From assembly GCA_001910725.1 (NCBI GenBank), contig MJGA01000015.1, forward strand, positions 372,001-436,000: DNA of 64,000 nucleotides, written 5' to 3'. This document shows positions 11,866-24,547 of the stretch, one piece after another. Each line of letters starts with the position of its first letter. Position 1 is the first letter of the stretch. Position numbers and translations under genes: made by a program. The DNA comes from Phanerodontia chrysosporium. Lineage: Eukaryota > Basidiomycota > Agaricomycetes > Polyporales > Phanerochaetaceae. The notes beneath the pieces are model-generated. The model was not told where the DNA came from. It ran no database searches and was given only the letters and a program-made list of their open reading frames with translations.

Positions 11866-13194
11866 CTACTTGGCGGTACTCCCGTAGGAGAGATGCCCGC
11901 TGCGCGTCCGATGCGGGGACGGCTTGAGCGGGATCTGCTCCTCGGCGTCGAGGTCGTGCACGTCGTCGCCGTGGACGACCGTCGGCTCGTCCTCGAGGTC
12001 CGCGAGGAGCACATCCTCGTGCGCCCAGCGCACGAGCACGCCCTCGCCGACGCGGAAGCGCAGCAGCGCCGGGTGCGCCTTCAGGAACTGCTGTGCGCGC
12101 CGCCGCAGCGGCCGCGGCGGCGCGTACACCGCGTACGCGACGAGCCCGACGGCCGCGCTGTTCAGGAAGTGGAGCGGAGGTCAGTGGTGTGCAATGTAGG
12201 CGGACGTGAGGAGACGTACGCAGAGGTCAGCAGCAGCGTCCAGTAGCGCGCGGCCGCGCGCGCGACGGGCGACGCCGCGAGGTCCTGCTCGTCCGCAGGA
12301 GGCCCTGGCGGCGCGGCCTGCGCGGAGCCGCACGCATGCGGCGTCCGCCACACGAAGAAGTGGATGCCGTCGTGGGTGTGGGAGTGCTCGAGCTTTGACT
12401 AAGCAGCACGGCGCCTTCAGCCCGCAGCCATGGGTAATATGTGGGGTACGCACGTTCTCGTGCTCGAGCTCGCACATGAAGTGGAAGGCCGCGAAGTGCG
12501 GCGTGTCGACGTAGTACCCACCGTAGAAGCGCACGGACAGGACGTCTGTGTGCAGGAGCGGATCGTGAGCATGCGCGGCTGCCCCGGAGAAACTTGTGGA
12601 AAGGCACACGCACCTTGGCCCTTGCTTCCGCTCGCCCAGGTCGGCGCCATGCGAGCCGTAATCGCGACGCCGGGCTTGTACTCGCCATCCTTGATAATGG
12701 GGTTATTCTCCGTAGCCATGGCGCCTGCGACGGGGATTGTGTTGAGGATGTGACCCTCTCTCCACTGTTGGTTCTTGTGCCGGTTCCAGGCTGCCGCACC
12801 GGGTTAGCAGCGGAGACAGCGCGGAGAAGCATAGTACGCACTGGTCAGGCAGATCCACGTCCCCGGAGGGCACTGCTCTCGCGTCGATCACAGCCCAGTA
12901 GTTATGAGGCATTTATGCCCTCACCTGGTAGTCCGCAGGTTTGGAGTCATTGTAGGGCAGCGGACCGTTAAACGATATTCTGTACCAGCTCGAGGTGACG
13001 GTAGGCGGTGTCTCCTTCGTGAAACCGACGATGGTGGGTTCCTTCGCCTGGACGAGCGGGCAAAGGTTGTAGCTTATCCCGTCGACCATGAACTGACATT
13101 GGTCGACTAGGGAATCGAGGCGGACGGTGTCGCCGGCGCGCACGAGCCCTGCGAGGAGACAGAGGAGGCAGACTGCCAGCGTAAGGTAGAACAT
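11866..13194 (-). CDS. ATG27: Autophagy-related membrane protein Atg27
   Basis: Atg27 is a single-pass membrane protein with a mannose-6-phosphate receptor-like lumenal domain. It cycles between Golgi, endosome and vacuole and supports Atg9 trafficking. Exons: 13194-12925, 12872-12842, 12790-12614, 12545-12454, 12398-12220 and 12157-11866. They total 346 residues with every junction in frame. Features in order: signal peptide MFYLTLAVCLLCLLAGLVRA; lumenal domain with CQFMVDGISYNLCPL, KETPPTVTSSWYRISFNGPL, CPPGTWICLT, GHILNTIPVAGAM, and VLSVRFYGGYYVDTPHF ending in FMC; then a His/Asp stretch (HSHTHDGIHFFVW); a membrane segment (WTLLLTSAAAVGLVAYAVY); and an acidic cytosolic tail. The paired cysteines fit the disulphides of the fold. 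The gene is tail to tail with ATG12. Confidence 0.92.
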
Positions 13195-13984
13195 GGCAGT
13201 AAGTGGCAGAGAGCCGACATGTGAGCTAGCGGAAAGCACTTGACCTCTGCGCATGCTGCCCTGGAGCTGCTAATTGATCCAAGTGCTCCGGTCCATCACC
13301 GCGCCAATCAGTCTTCTCCGGCCGGGCTTTGCAGCACTTGTATTGATCCGGCGCCGAGCGTTAGAAGCCCCTTCCGAGTCGCTTCCGGAGTTGTTACTGG
13401 CCCCGCCCGACCCCTTATCGTCACGACGAGCGACAGAGCGACCTGCATCGAGCCCTCGCCGGACGGCAGGCAACCGCGGAGGTATTAGTTGTGCGAAATT
13501 ATAGCCAGTTACGAAGGCGCGCGCGAAGCTTGGCGGTGAGATGAGAGCCCATTCTGCTGCAGCTGTTTGACAGGACGTGTCCAGTGTACCAGGCCACCAC
13601 AATGCATGGCCGTTGTGGCGTAAGAATGGCTTTTGTGGCGAATGCCGATGCATGAACGTTGCACAAGCCGTGCTGGCAGGTGGCATATTCGAGCAATTAT
13701 GGCATCTTTGTGCATCGTGAGTCCTGAACGCATTTGTCGAGTCGCTCAAACTGACGGAGCCCTTCACACAGTTCTTTGACCTGAACGAGGGCTCCATTTG
13801 CTCTGCATATGTGGAACACTGGAGTGCCTCCTCATGGTTGCCTCCTTCGTCCAGCACGGTACGGAGTTGTCAAACAAGTTTCCAAAATCGGTGACTAGGC
13901 TGCCTCGTGCCACCAGCTCTAACAAAAAGGTCTTGGGGACTGGCTCGAAAGCACCCAACTCACCTCACCTTGCTATCCTCCCCT
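13195..13984. other. Divergent promoter region of ATG27 and the FtsJ-like gene
   Basis: About 0.79 kb between two start codons pointing apart. No further gene or clear TATA box was found. Confidence 0.5.
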
Positions 13985-15284
13985 ATGCAGCCCGCCACTG
14001 CTCCCGAACCTGATCGCTCTGCGGCGGCCATCATCGAGTCCGTCGAGCAGCTCGACGCATTCCTCGCAGACGACCCACGGAAGCACGTCACCCCGCCCCG
14101 TGGGCTCGAACAACGCTTTTTCGACGCATCGCCCACGCTCTCCCGGCTCCGCGTCATCACACACTTCTACGGCACCCTCCCCGCTCGCCAGCGAAATCCT
14201 GCGCACTACCAAAGCCCGGCGGCGCGAAGCGCGCACTGGCATATCTGAAGACGTACGAGCAGGCCTTCGGGCACATCAGCCGGGCGCACGGCGGTACGCT
14301 GTTCTCTGGCGGGAGAGTGAAGCGCTTTCTGGACATGGGCTGCTCGCCCGGCGGCTTCTCCAACTGGCTCCTCGAGCACAACTGGGCCGCGACGGGCGTG
14401 GGCATGACGCTGCCCGACGCTCAGGCACAATGGAAGATGATCACCACCGGGACGCACCTCGAGGGCCCGCGCTACGACCTCCGCTTCGCGGACATCGTCT
14501 CCGTGGCGATGGCGGCGGTGGACAACGACGAGACCCCGGTCATCCCGCCCAGGCACGGCTCAGACGGCGGCGGCGCCGCGGGCTTCGACCTCGTCGTCGC
14601 CGGCGCGTTCCCATCGATGGACGAGGGCATCCACCTCACGACGCGCGTCCAGCTCGCGCTCGGCCAGCTGCTCGTGCTGCTGCACAACCTGATGCCGGGC
14701 GGCACGGCCGTCGTCGTGCTCACGACGCGCGTGCACCGCTGGGTCGTCGAGGAGCTCGCGCTGCTCCGGCGCTGCTTCGCGCGTGTGTCGACTGGGAAGG
14801 GCAGGGATCTACACCAGGAGCGCTCGTCCTGCTACCTCGTGTGCACGGACTTTTGTGCGACGGAGGAGAGTATCGCGGCGTACAGTAATGCGATACGCGA
14901 TACGCTGAGGCATGTCAAGAAGACGCAGGCCGAGCTCGATGCCGGGGAGGACGACCAGGCATGGAGGAAACTCCTTACCCTTGTTGAGATTTCCGGGAAG
15001 ACAGAAGAGGAGCTCTTCGAGTCCGAGCGCCAGGTTGTCCTAGATCTCTTTGAGCCGCTGTGGCAGGAGCAGTACGAGGCGAAGTATACCAAGCTTGTGC
15101 AGTTTTTGAGCAATGCGCGTAAGTAACCGGGCCGCAGACGAATGCCCGTGCCAACTTGAACTCATGTTTAGCATACCCAGATTCAGATTCACCTCACAAG
15201 CCACGGGGACGTGCATTTCGCGGTAGGGGCACGACGAGGACTAAACGAGGGGCATATGGCCCGCACTCGTCTTACCAATCGTGA
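13985..15284 (+). CDS. FtsJ-like (RrmJ-fold) SAM-dependent methyltransferase, copy 1
   Basis: Rossmann-fold methyltransferase resembling RNA 2'-O-methyltransferases of the FtsJ type. Substrate is unknown. The N-terminal part starts at 13985 (MQPATAPEPDRSAAAI). The SAM-binding motif I is FLDMGCSPGGFSNWLLEHN (14320-14375), followed by GVGMTLPD and FDLVVAGAFPS. The C-terminal half has ESERQVVLDLFEPLWQEQY. An intron from about 15121 joins LSNA to an Arg/Gly-rich tail (RGRAFRGRGTTRTKRGAYG) ending at 15284, which looks like an RNA-binding RG tail. The frame shifts once near the AAA run at 14211-14213. One added A would join the HYQ region directly to KPGGAKRALAYLK without an intron. A paralogue lies at 32.4-34.2 kb. 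Confidence 0.8.
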
Positions 15285-15601
15285 ATGCATCAAGGCGCGG
15301 ACCTAATGGCTGCGAAGATCTACAAACACTCACGTCTCGAAGAGCATTTGGCCAGCTAGTGTTCTCAGTCTGTGTCTGAACCGTTATCTGGTCACGATAG
15401 CAGATATTGGTTTAGAAGAATGTCTGGCAGTAGTCTCTGGCAGACCTCTCAGCTTGTGAACGGACCATCCACGTCGCGGACCAAAGTGGTATCGTTCGCG
15501 GGATTCGTGTACCAGTTGCATAGACATCATTGCAAGTGGTACGAGCTTTCAAACATTCCGATACGTCGATTACTTTGCGTCCAATGTACTACTAGGTACT
15601 T
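15285..15601. other. Convergent spacer
   Basis: Short spacer between the stop codons of the FtsJ-like gene and IML1. Nothing recognisable was found. Confidence 0.5.
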
Positions 15602-18600
15602 TTACAGTTTCAACGGGGGCGGCTCCTCCAGTCCGCCGTGGTCGAGCTGGTCGAGCTCCTCTTGGTAAAACCTCGCCAGATACGCCTCGTCCGAACAAAT
15701 CTGCTGCAACCTCTGGCGGAGCTCCTCCGCGACGGCGCTGGGGCGCTGGAGCTTGAGGGCCGCGCCGACCTTGCCCGCGCCGATGAGGCGGTTCGTGAGG
15801 AAGAGAAAGCCGTCCGTGCCGCCGACGACCTGGACGAATGCGACTCCGGAGCGGTGCACCCACTGCGAGTAGCGGTACGGCAGGCGCCGGTACGAGTACA
15901 CGACCTCGACACTGTCCGGGTACGCGCTCCCCGCCTCGATGTCGAGCACGAAGCCGAGTTTGCGCAGAAGCTGCGTCTCGAAGAAGTGGTGCACCGGCGT
16001 GCCCTCAGGCAGCCGCCGCTCGAGGTCCGCCACCACCGGCGGCGCGAGCGCGAGCGTGAGCGGGAAGCACGATTGGAACGGGTTGCGCTCGCGAATGTCG
16101 CTGATCTGGCTGACGTAGGCTTCGACGAGCCTGAGTCCGTACCGCTCGATGGTACGGCTCCACTGCCGCAGGATGTCGTCGATACACCGTGCAGTCGCGC
16201 CAAGCCATTGGAGCTCGAAGTGGAAGCACGTCGTCGGATTGTGGATTATGTCGTGGTGCAGCACCAAGCATTCTGACTGGTCGCTCCTCTGAATGAAAAT
16301 ATCAGTCGAGACAGGCGTGAACGCACAGTAGCAGGATACTGACTTTGTTGGGATCGACGTCAATGACCATTGACTGACTCAGGATTAGCTTTTTCCGGGA
16401 CTTTTTACCGAAGCCAGATTTGCCGTAGCTTGAAGCGCTCCCAAACCTCGAGCTAGGATCATCTACAGCGACGTGCCTTGTCGATCTGACAAACCATCCT
16501 CCACGAGGTGTCATGGGTATGAGGTATTCACCACGAAGGACGTAGAAATAGTGCCTGATCAAGTGCGTTAGTCTTAGCCAAAGTCACTTTGCGAGCTTGC
16601 GTACCCGTCCAAGAAACCGTGCGTCCCGCGACAATGGTCGAAGAGACCCTGATCCTGAAGTTTCGCACCCCACTCAGTCGCTTGCTCTCGGGTAGGGACG
16701 TCGCGGAACTCGCGAACAAGCCATGAAACCAGGTCTGCGCCAGTGAAGGAGTTTGGATACGTCTTCCCGTGCCACTTGCGGTCCTTCATGGGCACGCCGT
16801 CTTCTTCCCGCATCGCCTTCGCGATCGCTTGCAGGGACATCTCGCTGATGTCGCGCTCGCTCTTGACTTTCTTCTTCAGCGGGCCCGCGGCATGTATCTC
16901 ATCGAGCTGGGACATCAGCGTCTCATCCAGCACGCACTGCGTAGGGCCCAGATCGGTCGGGAGGAAGCGCACGGGCGGATATTGCTTTCCCTTCTCCTCG
17001 GGAGGTATCCATCTGACTTTAGAGAACATCTCGGCAAGCTTGTCCATGCCAAGCAGGCGAATCTCCTCGTCGTTGAGCTTCTCTCCTAGAGGTCCGACAC
17101 TAGTCAGCGGCGGTTCGTCGGTTGGGATGACGACGAAGCGGGTACGCCAGTAGCGTAGCGAATCGTTGAACTGGTTCTCATAACCAGAAGCCAACATGTC
17201 CAAGCTGTTCAAGATAGGATGAGTAATCTGGCGGTCGTCGAGACAATTTGGACATACCGATTCCATCCATAGTTTTCCAGGCCATGGAGGACGAACGACG
17301 TCTTCAGCTCCGTATAGCCGACTCCCAGCTTTGGCCAAATCAGACACTGGTAGTCGTACGGCATCAACCTCGGCACCCTCTTCACGTATCGCCTGACTTG
17401 TATCGAGTCGCCGCTGTACGCGATGCGGTGAATTTCGTTGCTCATGCTGAGATACACCGGCTCGTTCGCATTCTTCAATGCCTCGAAGGCACCTTGGAGC
17501 TTTGGCACTTCCTCCTCCTGTGCAGTATACGATGATGCAGTACGGCGAAGCGTGGCGACAGTCGTTTCTGCATCCTTCGATAATGCCGATGGCGCAAGGA
17601 CGAATTGGAATCCTTGCACAAGGCGTAGCGCGACCATGGCTCGCATGACGGCCTGTGCCCAGGCTTTCCTGATGACCTCCGGATTGTTGCTGTTCACCAC
17701 CGGCGGGCGGATGAAAAAGCTCCGCATCTCCGGGGGATCGACCACGAAATCGTATGGGGAGACGATGTATTGATGCTCCAACTCGCTGGGACGCGGGAAG
17801 TATTCCGTCGTGAGCGGGAGTGACGCAGGTGTAAGCATAGATTTCCACTTGATATCATGCTTAGAGAGAGGTACCGGGAAGATGTGCTCGAATCTCCGCG
17901 CTAGAGCGCTCTGCACTGAAGGTACTGGTGCAGATGGCTTCGAGGGGTTGGTCCGTGCTACTGTAGGAGACGCAGAGGATCCCAGGGCCGGGTGGACAGA
18001 GGAAAGGGTCCCGCTTCGACGCTTCATACCACCAGTAAACAACGGGTTCTCCATGTCTCGGGGAGGGGTATAGGCCAGAGGCGATTGCCTGGTGAGCGAC
18101 CGGCTATGAGGGGTCACGAGTCCCTCTTCGTCGTGAGGCATCGTCCTGCTCAAGCCTGAGCGCCCAACGGTCGCGCTTTTGATAGCGACCGGTTTAGGGC
18201 AACGCTGCGCGAAGGGCGGCTGGGGACTTTGGACCTGCAGCGATCCTCCTGTCTTGGACGACTGCGACGCAGACCGGGAAGACTGGGACGGTGCTCGAGC
18301 ACGGGAGGATCCTCTCGTCTGCGCTTGAATCTGGGATGTCGAAGCAACGGGCGCGGATGACAGAGGCGAAGGTGTGGATGGACTAGACAGTCCCGCGGAT
18401 GCACTAACAGCCGATGTCTCCGGTTGACTAATGCCACTACGAGAAAAGGCACTCCACAACCAGGAGGGAGCGAATCTTGAGGTCGTTGAGCCAGCCTTCG
18501 ATAACACTGGTCGCGACGCGCGAGGAGTAGTGCTTCGGGTGCTGTTCACCTTGGTGCTTGTGGTCGCAGCCGAAAGGGTCGAGGTGTTGGATCGCGCAGT

Positions 18601-20944
18601 CCTAGTGGAGAGTATCGATGACTGTGAAGGCGATGTGCTGAGCAGATTCGTGTTTCCTGCAATCGATGCACTCGCGAAAGTGCTTAGACGTCGGTCCCCA
18701 TCCACCTCAGAAGCTGCCTCGGACGCAGAAGAAATTGGCGGCAACGGCGCAGGGCCCTGCATAGGGCTCTCCTGAATAGTCGTAATTCTGGAACCGGCTG
18801 TACGACTCGAAAGCGACCTTTTCAGCCCACCGGCACCCTCGAGCCTGTAAGAGCCCGAGCCTTCACTAGGTAGCGAGGCGATCGAGTTTCGTTGGGCGAT
18901 AGGGCTGGTCAAGTGGAAAGGCGGAGGCTGGTATACAGAGAACACGTCCATATCGAACTTCTCGGCTTCTGCCTTGGTGATACGCTTTTCATTGTTCGTC
19001 GCCGTCGAAGAGATGGTCCCTGTAGTGGTGCCGAGAGTGCTAAGACTCGCGTGAATAGATCTAAGCTGAGGAGTGGTGATCGGGTCAGGGCCGGGCTCTG
19101 GAAGGAATGGCAGCTCGATGCTCGAGAGGACGTCATGATCCAACAAACCAAGCATCTCTATCTCATGCATCTTCGCTCGCGCGACGAATCTAAGGCAGCA
19201 AAATTCAGAGCGCTCCACAGAGAGAACCCAAATCGACAACGCACCTATCCTCTCGGAACGGCAAGTCCATCTGGCGATCCCAAAACGAAACCGACAGCCA
19301 GAACGGCTCCCACCAGAAGGTCGTCAGCTTCTTCATGCTATCCCGCGGCTCCTCATCGGGACCCCACAGCGCATCTAGCGTCCGCGATCCTGTCCCAAGA
19401 CCGCTAGCTGGCTCTGGCTCGCAACCCTTGAAGGCGAAGATTGGACTCTGGTGAAGCGGCGGCTTCGTCAGGGACACGAGGTCCAGCGCGAACCCTTGGT
19501 CCAAGAGTCGTGCAGTGGTCAAACGGAGCAGATGTTTGTTTACGCGGAAATAGCCTGTCCCAGGTGTGATGACGATCGTCGCGGAGCCGGTGAGCGACAA
19601 GGAGCGGTCGATGTAGTGTGTCTCGATGGGGTTCAGTGACAAATTCAGGGCTTCGAGTATAGGGCCGTCGTGTGCGTAGGAGAGTTGTCCGACGAGGCGA
19701 ACGTTGTCAGCGGTCTGGGTTGCATCTTGTACAGTATCTGTGTCCACGTTGACTTGGGAAAGTGAGTCGGGGAAGCCAGGCTGGCGCGATGGTAATGATG
19801 TGCTAGTAGGATGTCTCGCTGGAAGGCCCAGAAGAGTCTTTGAGGCTGACCAGGGTAGGCTTCCAGTCGTACACGACCTCCAGATCCGTGATAACCTTGA
19901 AGAAGTCCTTGTACCAGCGGCCGTCGTCGTCCCTGCGCAGAGGACCGGCAGCGTACTCCACCTCGCTCTCGTCGTAGAATACGCGTGAAATCAGCACAAT
20001 GGTCGCTATGTGAGTTGTACCCGCCTCACGCCATTTAGTGAAGAGGGCTGGCAGGAAGGAATGTACAATCTTTTCGTTATACCGTTCGCCGTCGCCAGCG
20101 AATTCCCAGAGTTCGCGGCAGACTTGAATGAAGATTGTAGCTCGTGCAGATAGAGAGCGATAAACGAGCTTCGTCCGGGAGGTGATGTACGCTGTAGAGA
20201 CCTACACGGCGGTAAATCTCGCGCGCAAGAAAGGAGGAATGAGACTGCTTGCCCGTTTCCCCGCGATGTAGATAGCGTTTACGCGTGCCGTTACGACGCC
20301 GATAAAGAATAGCTCTTGGTCAACGAAGACGCACTGTCCGACTAGGTGTTGACCCATTCTCCACATCTCGTTCCGACCGAGGTATTGGTCCTGGAACGTC
20401 AGTTCAATGTAGTCGGCACACCACTCATCTTTATCAACCTAACACGTCGCGTGAAACAGCTGTCCAGCATGATGCACTATGCATGTTCACCTTCGTTAAC
20501 AGGACTTCACCGTTGTTCCTGAGACCGAGCTTCTCCGCCATAGGCCTGGGGACGGATACCTGGTCTCACCAACCGTTCATGTTCCCTGGCATACTCTGAT
20601 ATGGATGTGCGATGTACCTGAAGTTGGTGCTTTATGGTCTCATCGTGCTTAGGCACTTGGAACAAGGCCTTGTGCCCCGAACCCTGCTCTGGCGACTGAG
20701 CACAAAGCTGCAGGAGGTCGCCCTCCTGTACGCCAGGCCACCAAAAGTGGTTCAGGACCACGGAGGGAGAGTCTTTTGGATCGTGAACCCATAGAGTCAA
20801 AACCTTCGAGTCTCCTGTCCTGATTGGTATGGCTGGGACTATGGGAATGGACACTGAGGAGGTTGTCGACTTGAGTATGGATTGAACGGTGTTAGAACGT
20901 TTTCGGCCATACTGAGAGGGTTGCTGGGATTCAGAGCGAGACAT
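15602..20944 (-). CDS. IML1: Iml1/DEPDC5, GATOR1 (SEACIT) subunit
   Basis: Iml1 is the DEPDC5-type subunit of the SEACIT/GATOR1 complex on the vacuole, which promotes GTP hydrolysis by the Rag GTPase Gtr1 and so inhibits TORC1 when amino acids are scarce. The start is at 20944 (MSRSESQQPSQYGRKRS). The N-terminal region has LTLWVHD, VVLNHFWWPGVQEGDLLQL, YIELTFQDQYLGRNEMW and HLVGQCVFVDQELFFIG. A long Ser/Thr/Pro-rich insert covers about 19080-17950. The middle has SPYDFVVDPPEMRSFFIRPP and PYDYQCLIWPKLGVGYTELK. A DEP domain reads FTGADLVSWLVREFRDVPT (about 16745-16690) and the C-terminus FHFELQWLGATARCIDDIL. At least eight short introns are needed. Total coding length is well over 1500 codons, normal for the family. 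It shares a 0.6-kb divergent promoter with GRS1. Confidence 0.93.
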
Positions 20945-21554
20945 CAAGCAGAATGGTTCATGACTAAGTCAATGGTGATGTAGATGGTTAGGTTCGAAAA
21001 CGCGACGAGGCGTTAGGATGTCAAGTCGCTTTGTGAGGAGAAGGCATCACTTCATAGATTTCTTGTCGTAATAATTTTGAATGTGCTGCGTAGCCTAAGG
21101 GCATCATTGCATGTCTTTCCTGTTCATTGGTGTGGTAGTTCCAACCCGGTGAAGGGCATTTCACTTTTACCTTCCTCACCTTAGGTCGCGATCGGTGGTC
21201 TAATCACGGTACACAGTACACCTTTTACTGAGGCTCACATACTGACTAGAATTCGGATCGAGGTGATTTTCTGACCCTCATGAGCCAATCATACCACGCA
21301 TTTGGACTCTGGCGTATCAAGCAGAGCATGTTTCGGATGTTTACCTGCGACGGTGCCAGTGCTGCCCCTATCTAGAGCCTCTTTGCATTGGATGAAGGCA
21401 CGATTAACGTTTTCTTATCTGCGGTTGTATTGAGTCATTGGGCGAGTTAGCGTCGGGCGTAGTGAGTTTGTCGGGACGATAATCACGATTATTATCGCCC
21501 ACCAATCTGAGTTCCACTCCACCTTTTTATTCGGGAACACTTCCAATTCGTCGA
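20945..21554. promoter_or_regulatory. Divergent promoter region of IML1 and GRS1
   Basis: About 0.6 kb between the two start codons. It is more AT-rich than the neighbouring coding DNA. No specific factor site is claimed. Confidence 0.45.
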
Positions 21555-24547
21555 ATGCTCCTTGCTGCCCGCCGAGTCAACTGCAGCACCTTCCTTCGAC
21601 GTACCTCCCTCCTCCCTCGTTCTCTCGTTCCCTTGCGGGCTCAGTTTGCACACTCCTGGTCACGGCACACACGCCCAGAAGAGATGACGACTTCTGTCAA
21701 CAAAACCGCGCACGCGTTCGACAAGACTAGGCTCGAGGCCCTGCTGCTGCGGAGGTTCTTCTATGCGCCTGCCTTCGAGATCTACCGGGGTGCGTACATC
21801 CATGAATTGGACACATAGGAGCGTGCTGTCCCAACGTCGGCGCGGTGACACCGCGCTGAACCTCCAAGATGTCTCTCCTGGGTCGCGGCTTGCGCGGAGT
21901 GTCTAACATGCTTCTGGCACAGGTGTCGCCGGTCTGTACGACTACGGCCCTCCGGGCTCCTCGCTGCAGGCAAACATCATCAACGAATGGAGAAAGCATT
22001 TCATCATCGAGGAGGGCATGCTCGAGATCGACAGCACTATTCTGACTCCGGCTCCTGTCTTTGAGACATCCGGTCACGTCGCCCGCTTCGCGGACTGGAT
22101 GGTGAAGGACACCAAGACCGGCGATGTCCTCCGCGCGGACCACCTCGTGAAGAACGTTCTGGAGGCACGGCTCGCGGGCGACAAGGAGGCTCGCGGGATC
22201 GCTGCCGAGCCCAAGGAGGAGGAGGCCCCGAAGAAAGCGTCCAAGCGCAAGGACAAAGCTGCAAAGGCGGCGCCGGTGAAGCTCGCAGACGAGGTGGTGG
22301 CAGAGTACGAGCGCATCCTCGCGCAGGTGCGCCGCAAATTTGAAACAAAAACACGCTTCCTGCCTCACGAGTTTTATCGCGTTGAATAGATTGACAACTA
22401 CTCTGGCCCAGAACTGGGTCAGCTGTGCCGGGATCACAAGATTGTCAACCCAGAGACTGGCAACGAAGTCACCGAGCCACAGCCTTTCAACCTCATGTTC
22501 ACCACCAGTATTGGCCCGACCGGCCAGCACCCAGGGCAAGTGTTAAGGCCCGTCTAAATCCTCCGGACGTGCAGCCTGATCGATTGTGTCCGCGTTCTAC
22601 AGGTACCTTCGGCCAGAGACCGCCCAGGGTCACTTTGTGAACTTCCAACGCCTTCTCGAGTTCAACAACGGACGCGTCCCTTTCGCGTCTGCCCAGATCG
22701 GCCGCTCGTTCCGTAACGAGATCTCGCCGCGCGCGGGCCTGCTCCGCGTGCGCGAGTTCACGATGGCCGAGATCGAGCATTTTGTCGACCCCGAGGACAA
22801 GCGCCACGAGCGCTTCCACGAGGTGCGCGACATCGAGCTCGACCTGCTTGACCGGCACACGCAGGCGGCGGGCTCGGCGGTGCCGAAGCGCATGACGGTC
22901 GGCGCGGCGGTCGACAGCGGCGTGATCGCGAACGAGACGCTGGGCTACTTTGTCGCGCGCATCTACCTGTTCCTCACCAAGATCGGCATCAACCCGCGCC
23001 GGCTGCGATTCCGCCAGCACATGGCGAACGAGATGGCGCACTACGCGACGGACTGCTGGGACGCGGAGATCGAGAACTCGACGGGCTGGACGGAGTGCGT
23101 CGGCTGCGCCGACCGCGCGGCGTACGACCTGACCGTGCACGCGAAGCGCACGGGCGCGCCCCTCGTCGTGCGCGAGGCCCTCAAGGAGCCGATCATCACC
23201 GAGAAGGAGGTCGCCGAGTTCAACAAGAAGCTCATGGGCAAGACGTTCGGCAAGGACCTGCCCGTTGTGACCGAGACGGTCTCGAACATGTCCGAGGAGG
23301 AGCTGATCAAGCTCAAGGGCCAGCTCGCGCAGGGGTGCGTGTGCTGTTCCGCTGCCCTGACACGGGCTGGCGTGCGTCGAGACCCGTCGATGCTAACCGA
23401 AACCCTTTTTTTCATCTCGGCGTGTGCAGCGAAGCGGTCGTCACTTCCGCAGACGGCAGGCAATTCAAGCTCACGCCAGAGCTGGTCACCATTGAGCGGC
23501 AGACATTGAAACAGTCGAGTGAGTAACCCCTTGTGCGTACGCCGCGGCTGTCAGTCAGCTGACAGGCCCTCCCTGGCGTGCCCAGTCCGCGAGTTTACAC
23601 CAAACGTCATCGAGCCTTCGTTCGGTCTCGGCCGCATCCTGTATACCCTGCTTGAGCACAGCTTCTGGAGCCGAGAACAGGACGTCGACCGCGGTGTGAG
23701 TAGCCGTGCCTCTCCTCGGGGCTAGAAAAAAGGTGTTGACAGTGGGTTTCGCGGTCTAGGTCCTCTCCCTGCCGGTCGTTGTTGCGCCCACGAAGGTGCT
23801 TATCGTCCCCCTGAGCACGAAGAAGTTCGACGAGCTCGTTCAGGAAGTCTGTGAGTCAATCACCCCGCTGTGCAGCTGCCCCTTGCCCCACAATTTTGTG
23901 GTGCGGGTCGCACGACACATCGCGTTTCGCTAACACGCGGCCCTTTCTCATGCAGCCAGCAAACTCCGCAAGGCGGGCGTGTTCTCGCGCGTCGACGACT
24001 CGAACCAGTCCATCGGCAGGCGCTACGCCCGGAATGACGAGCTGGGCACGCCGTTCGGGCTGACTCTAGACTTTGCCTGTAAGTGCTTACGGTCGGTCAT
24101 GCGACCAGGCTGGGGATGCACGCTGAACGGATTTGTGGCCTTGCAGCGGTGCAGCATCGCACGATGACGCTTCGGTGAGTCTCGCTCGGCAGCTGTTCTT
24201 CCCTTCCTGCGGTCGGCTATCGCGCGCGGTCACTTGCTCGTGTCCTCGGATGGCCCGTTATTGAGTGGCAGGCCTTGGCTTGACTACCGCCGGGACCGGG
24301 TGTTCTCAGGCGTCCGCGTGCCTGTCTTTCTTTTCCCGGGAGGCCGCGCGCGTGCCGCCTCCGCGAAGTCGTTGATTGTGACTGACCACCATGGGTGCTT
24401 GGCAGGGAGCGCGACACGACGGAGCAGCTCATTGGCGACATCGACGAGGTGATCGCGGTGGTCATCGACCTGTGCAACGGTGCGATCGGGTGGGCAGAGG
24501 CGTGCGAGCGGCTGCCGCGGTACACGGGCCAGCAGAACGTCGAGTAA
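21555..24547 (+). CDS. GRS1: Glycyl-tRNA synthetase, cytosolic and mitochondrial
   Basis: Class II aminoacyl-tRNA synthetase that charges tRNA-Gly. Ten exons: 21555-21789, 21923-22326, 22390-22535, 22603-23334, 23430-23518, 23586-23695, 23760-23850, 23956-24078, 24147-24174 and 24406-24547. They total 699 residues with all junctions in frame. Motifs in order: [65 protein letters not shown] (class II motif 2), [20 protein letters not shown] (motif 3) and the anticodon-binding domain ending TGQQNVE. Residues 1-43 are rich in Arg, Ser and Leu and lack acids, as in a mitochondrial presequence. A second in-frame ATG at 21684 begins the cytosolic form ([20 protein letters not shown]). The third intron begins GCAAGT, a standard GC-AG type. 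Confidence 0.95.

Noticed and set aside
14100..14888. 262-codon plus-strand frame overlapping FtsJ-like copy 1
   Set aside because: It is a GC-rich shadow in another phase, with Arg/Ala/Gly runs and no domain, while the methyltransferase frame has clear motifs.
22018..22389. Stand-alone 123-codon gene inside GRS1
   Set aside because: It is simply the second GRS1 exon read through its intron.
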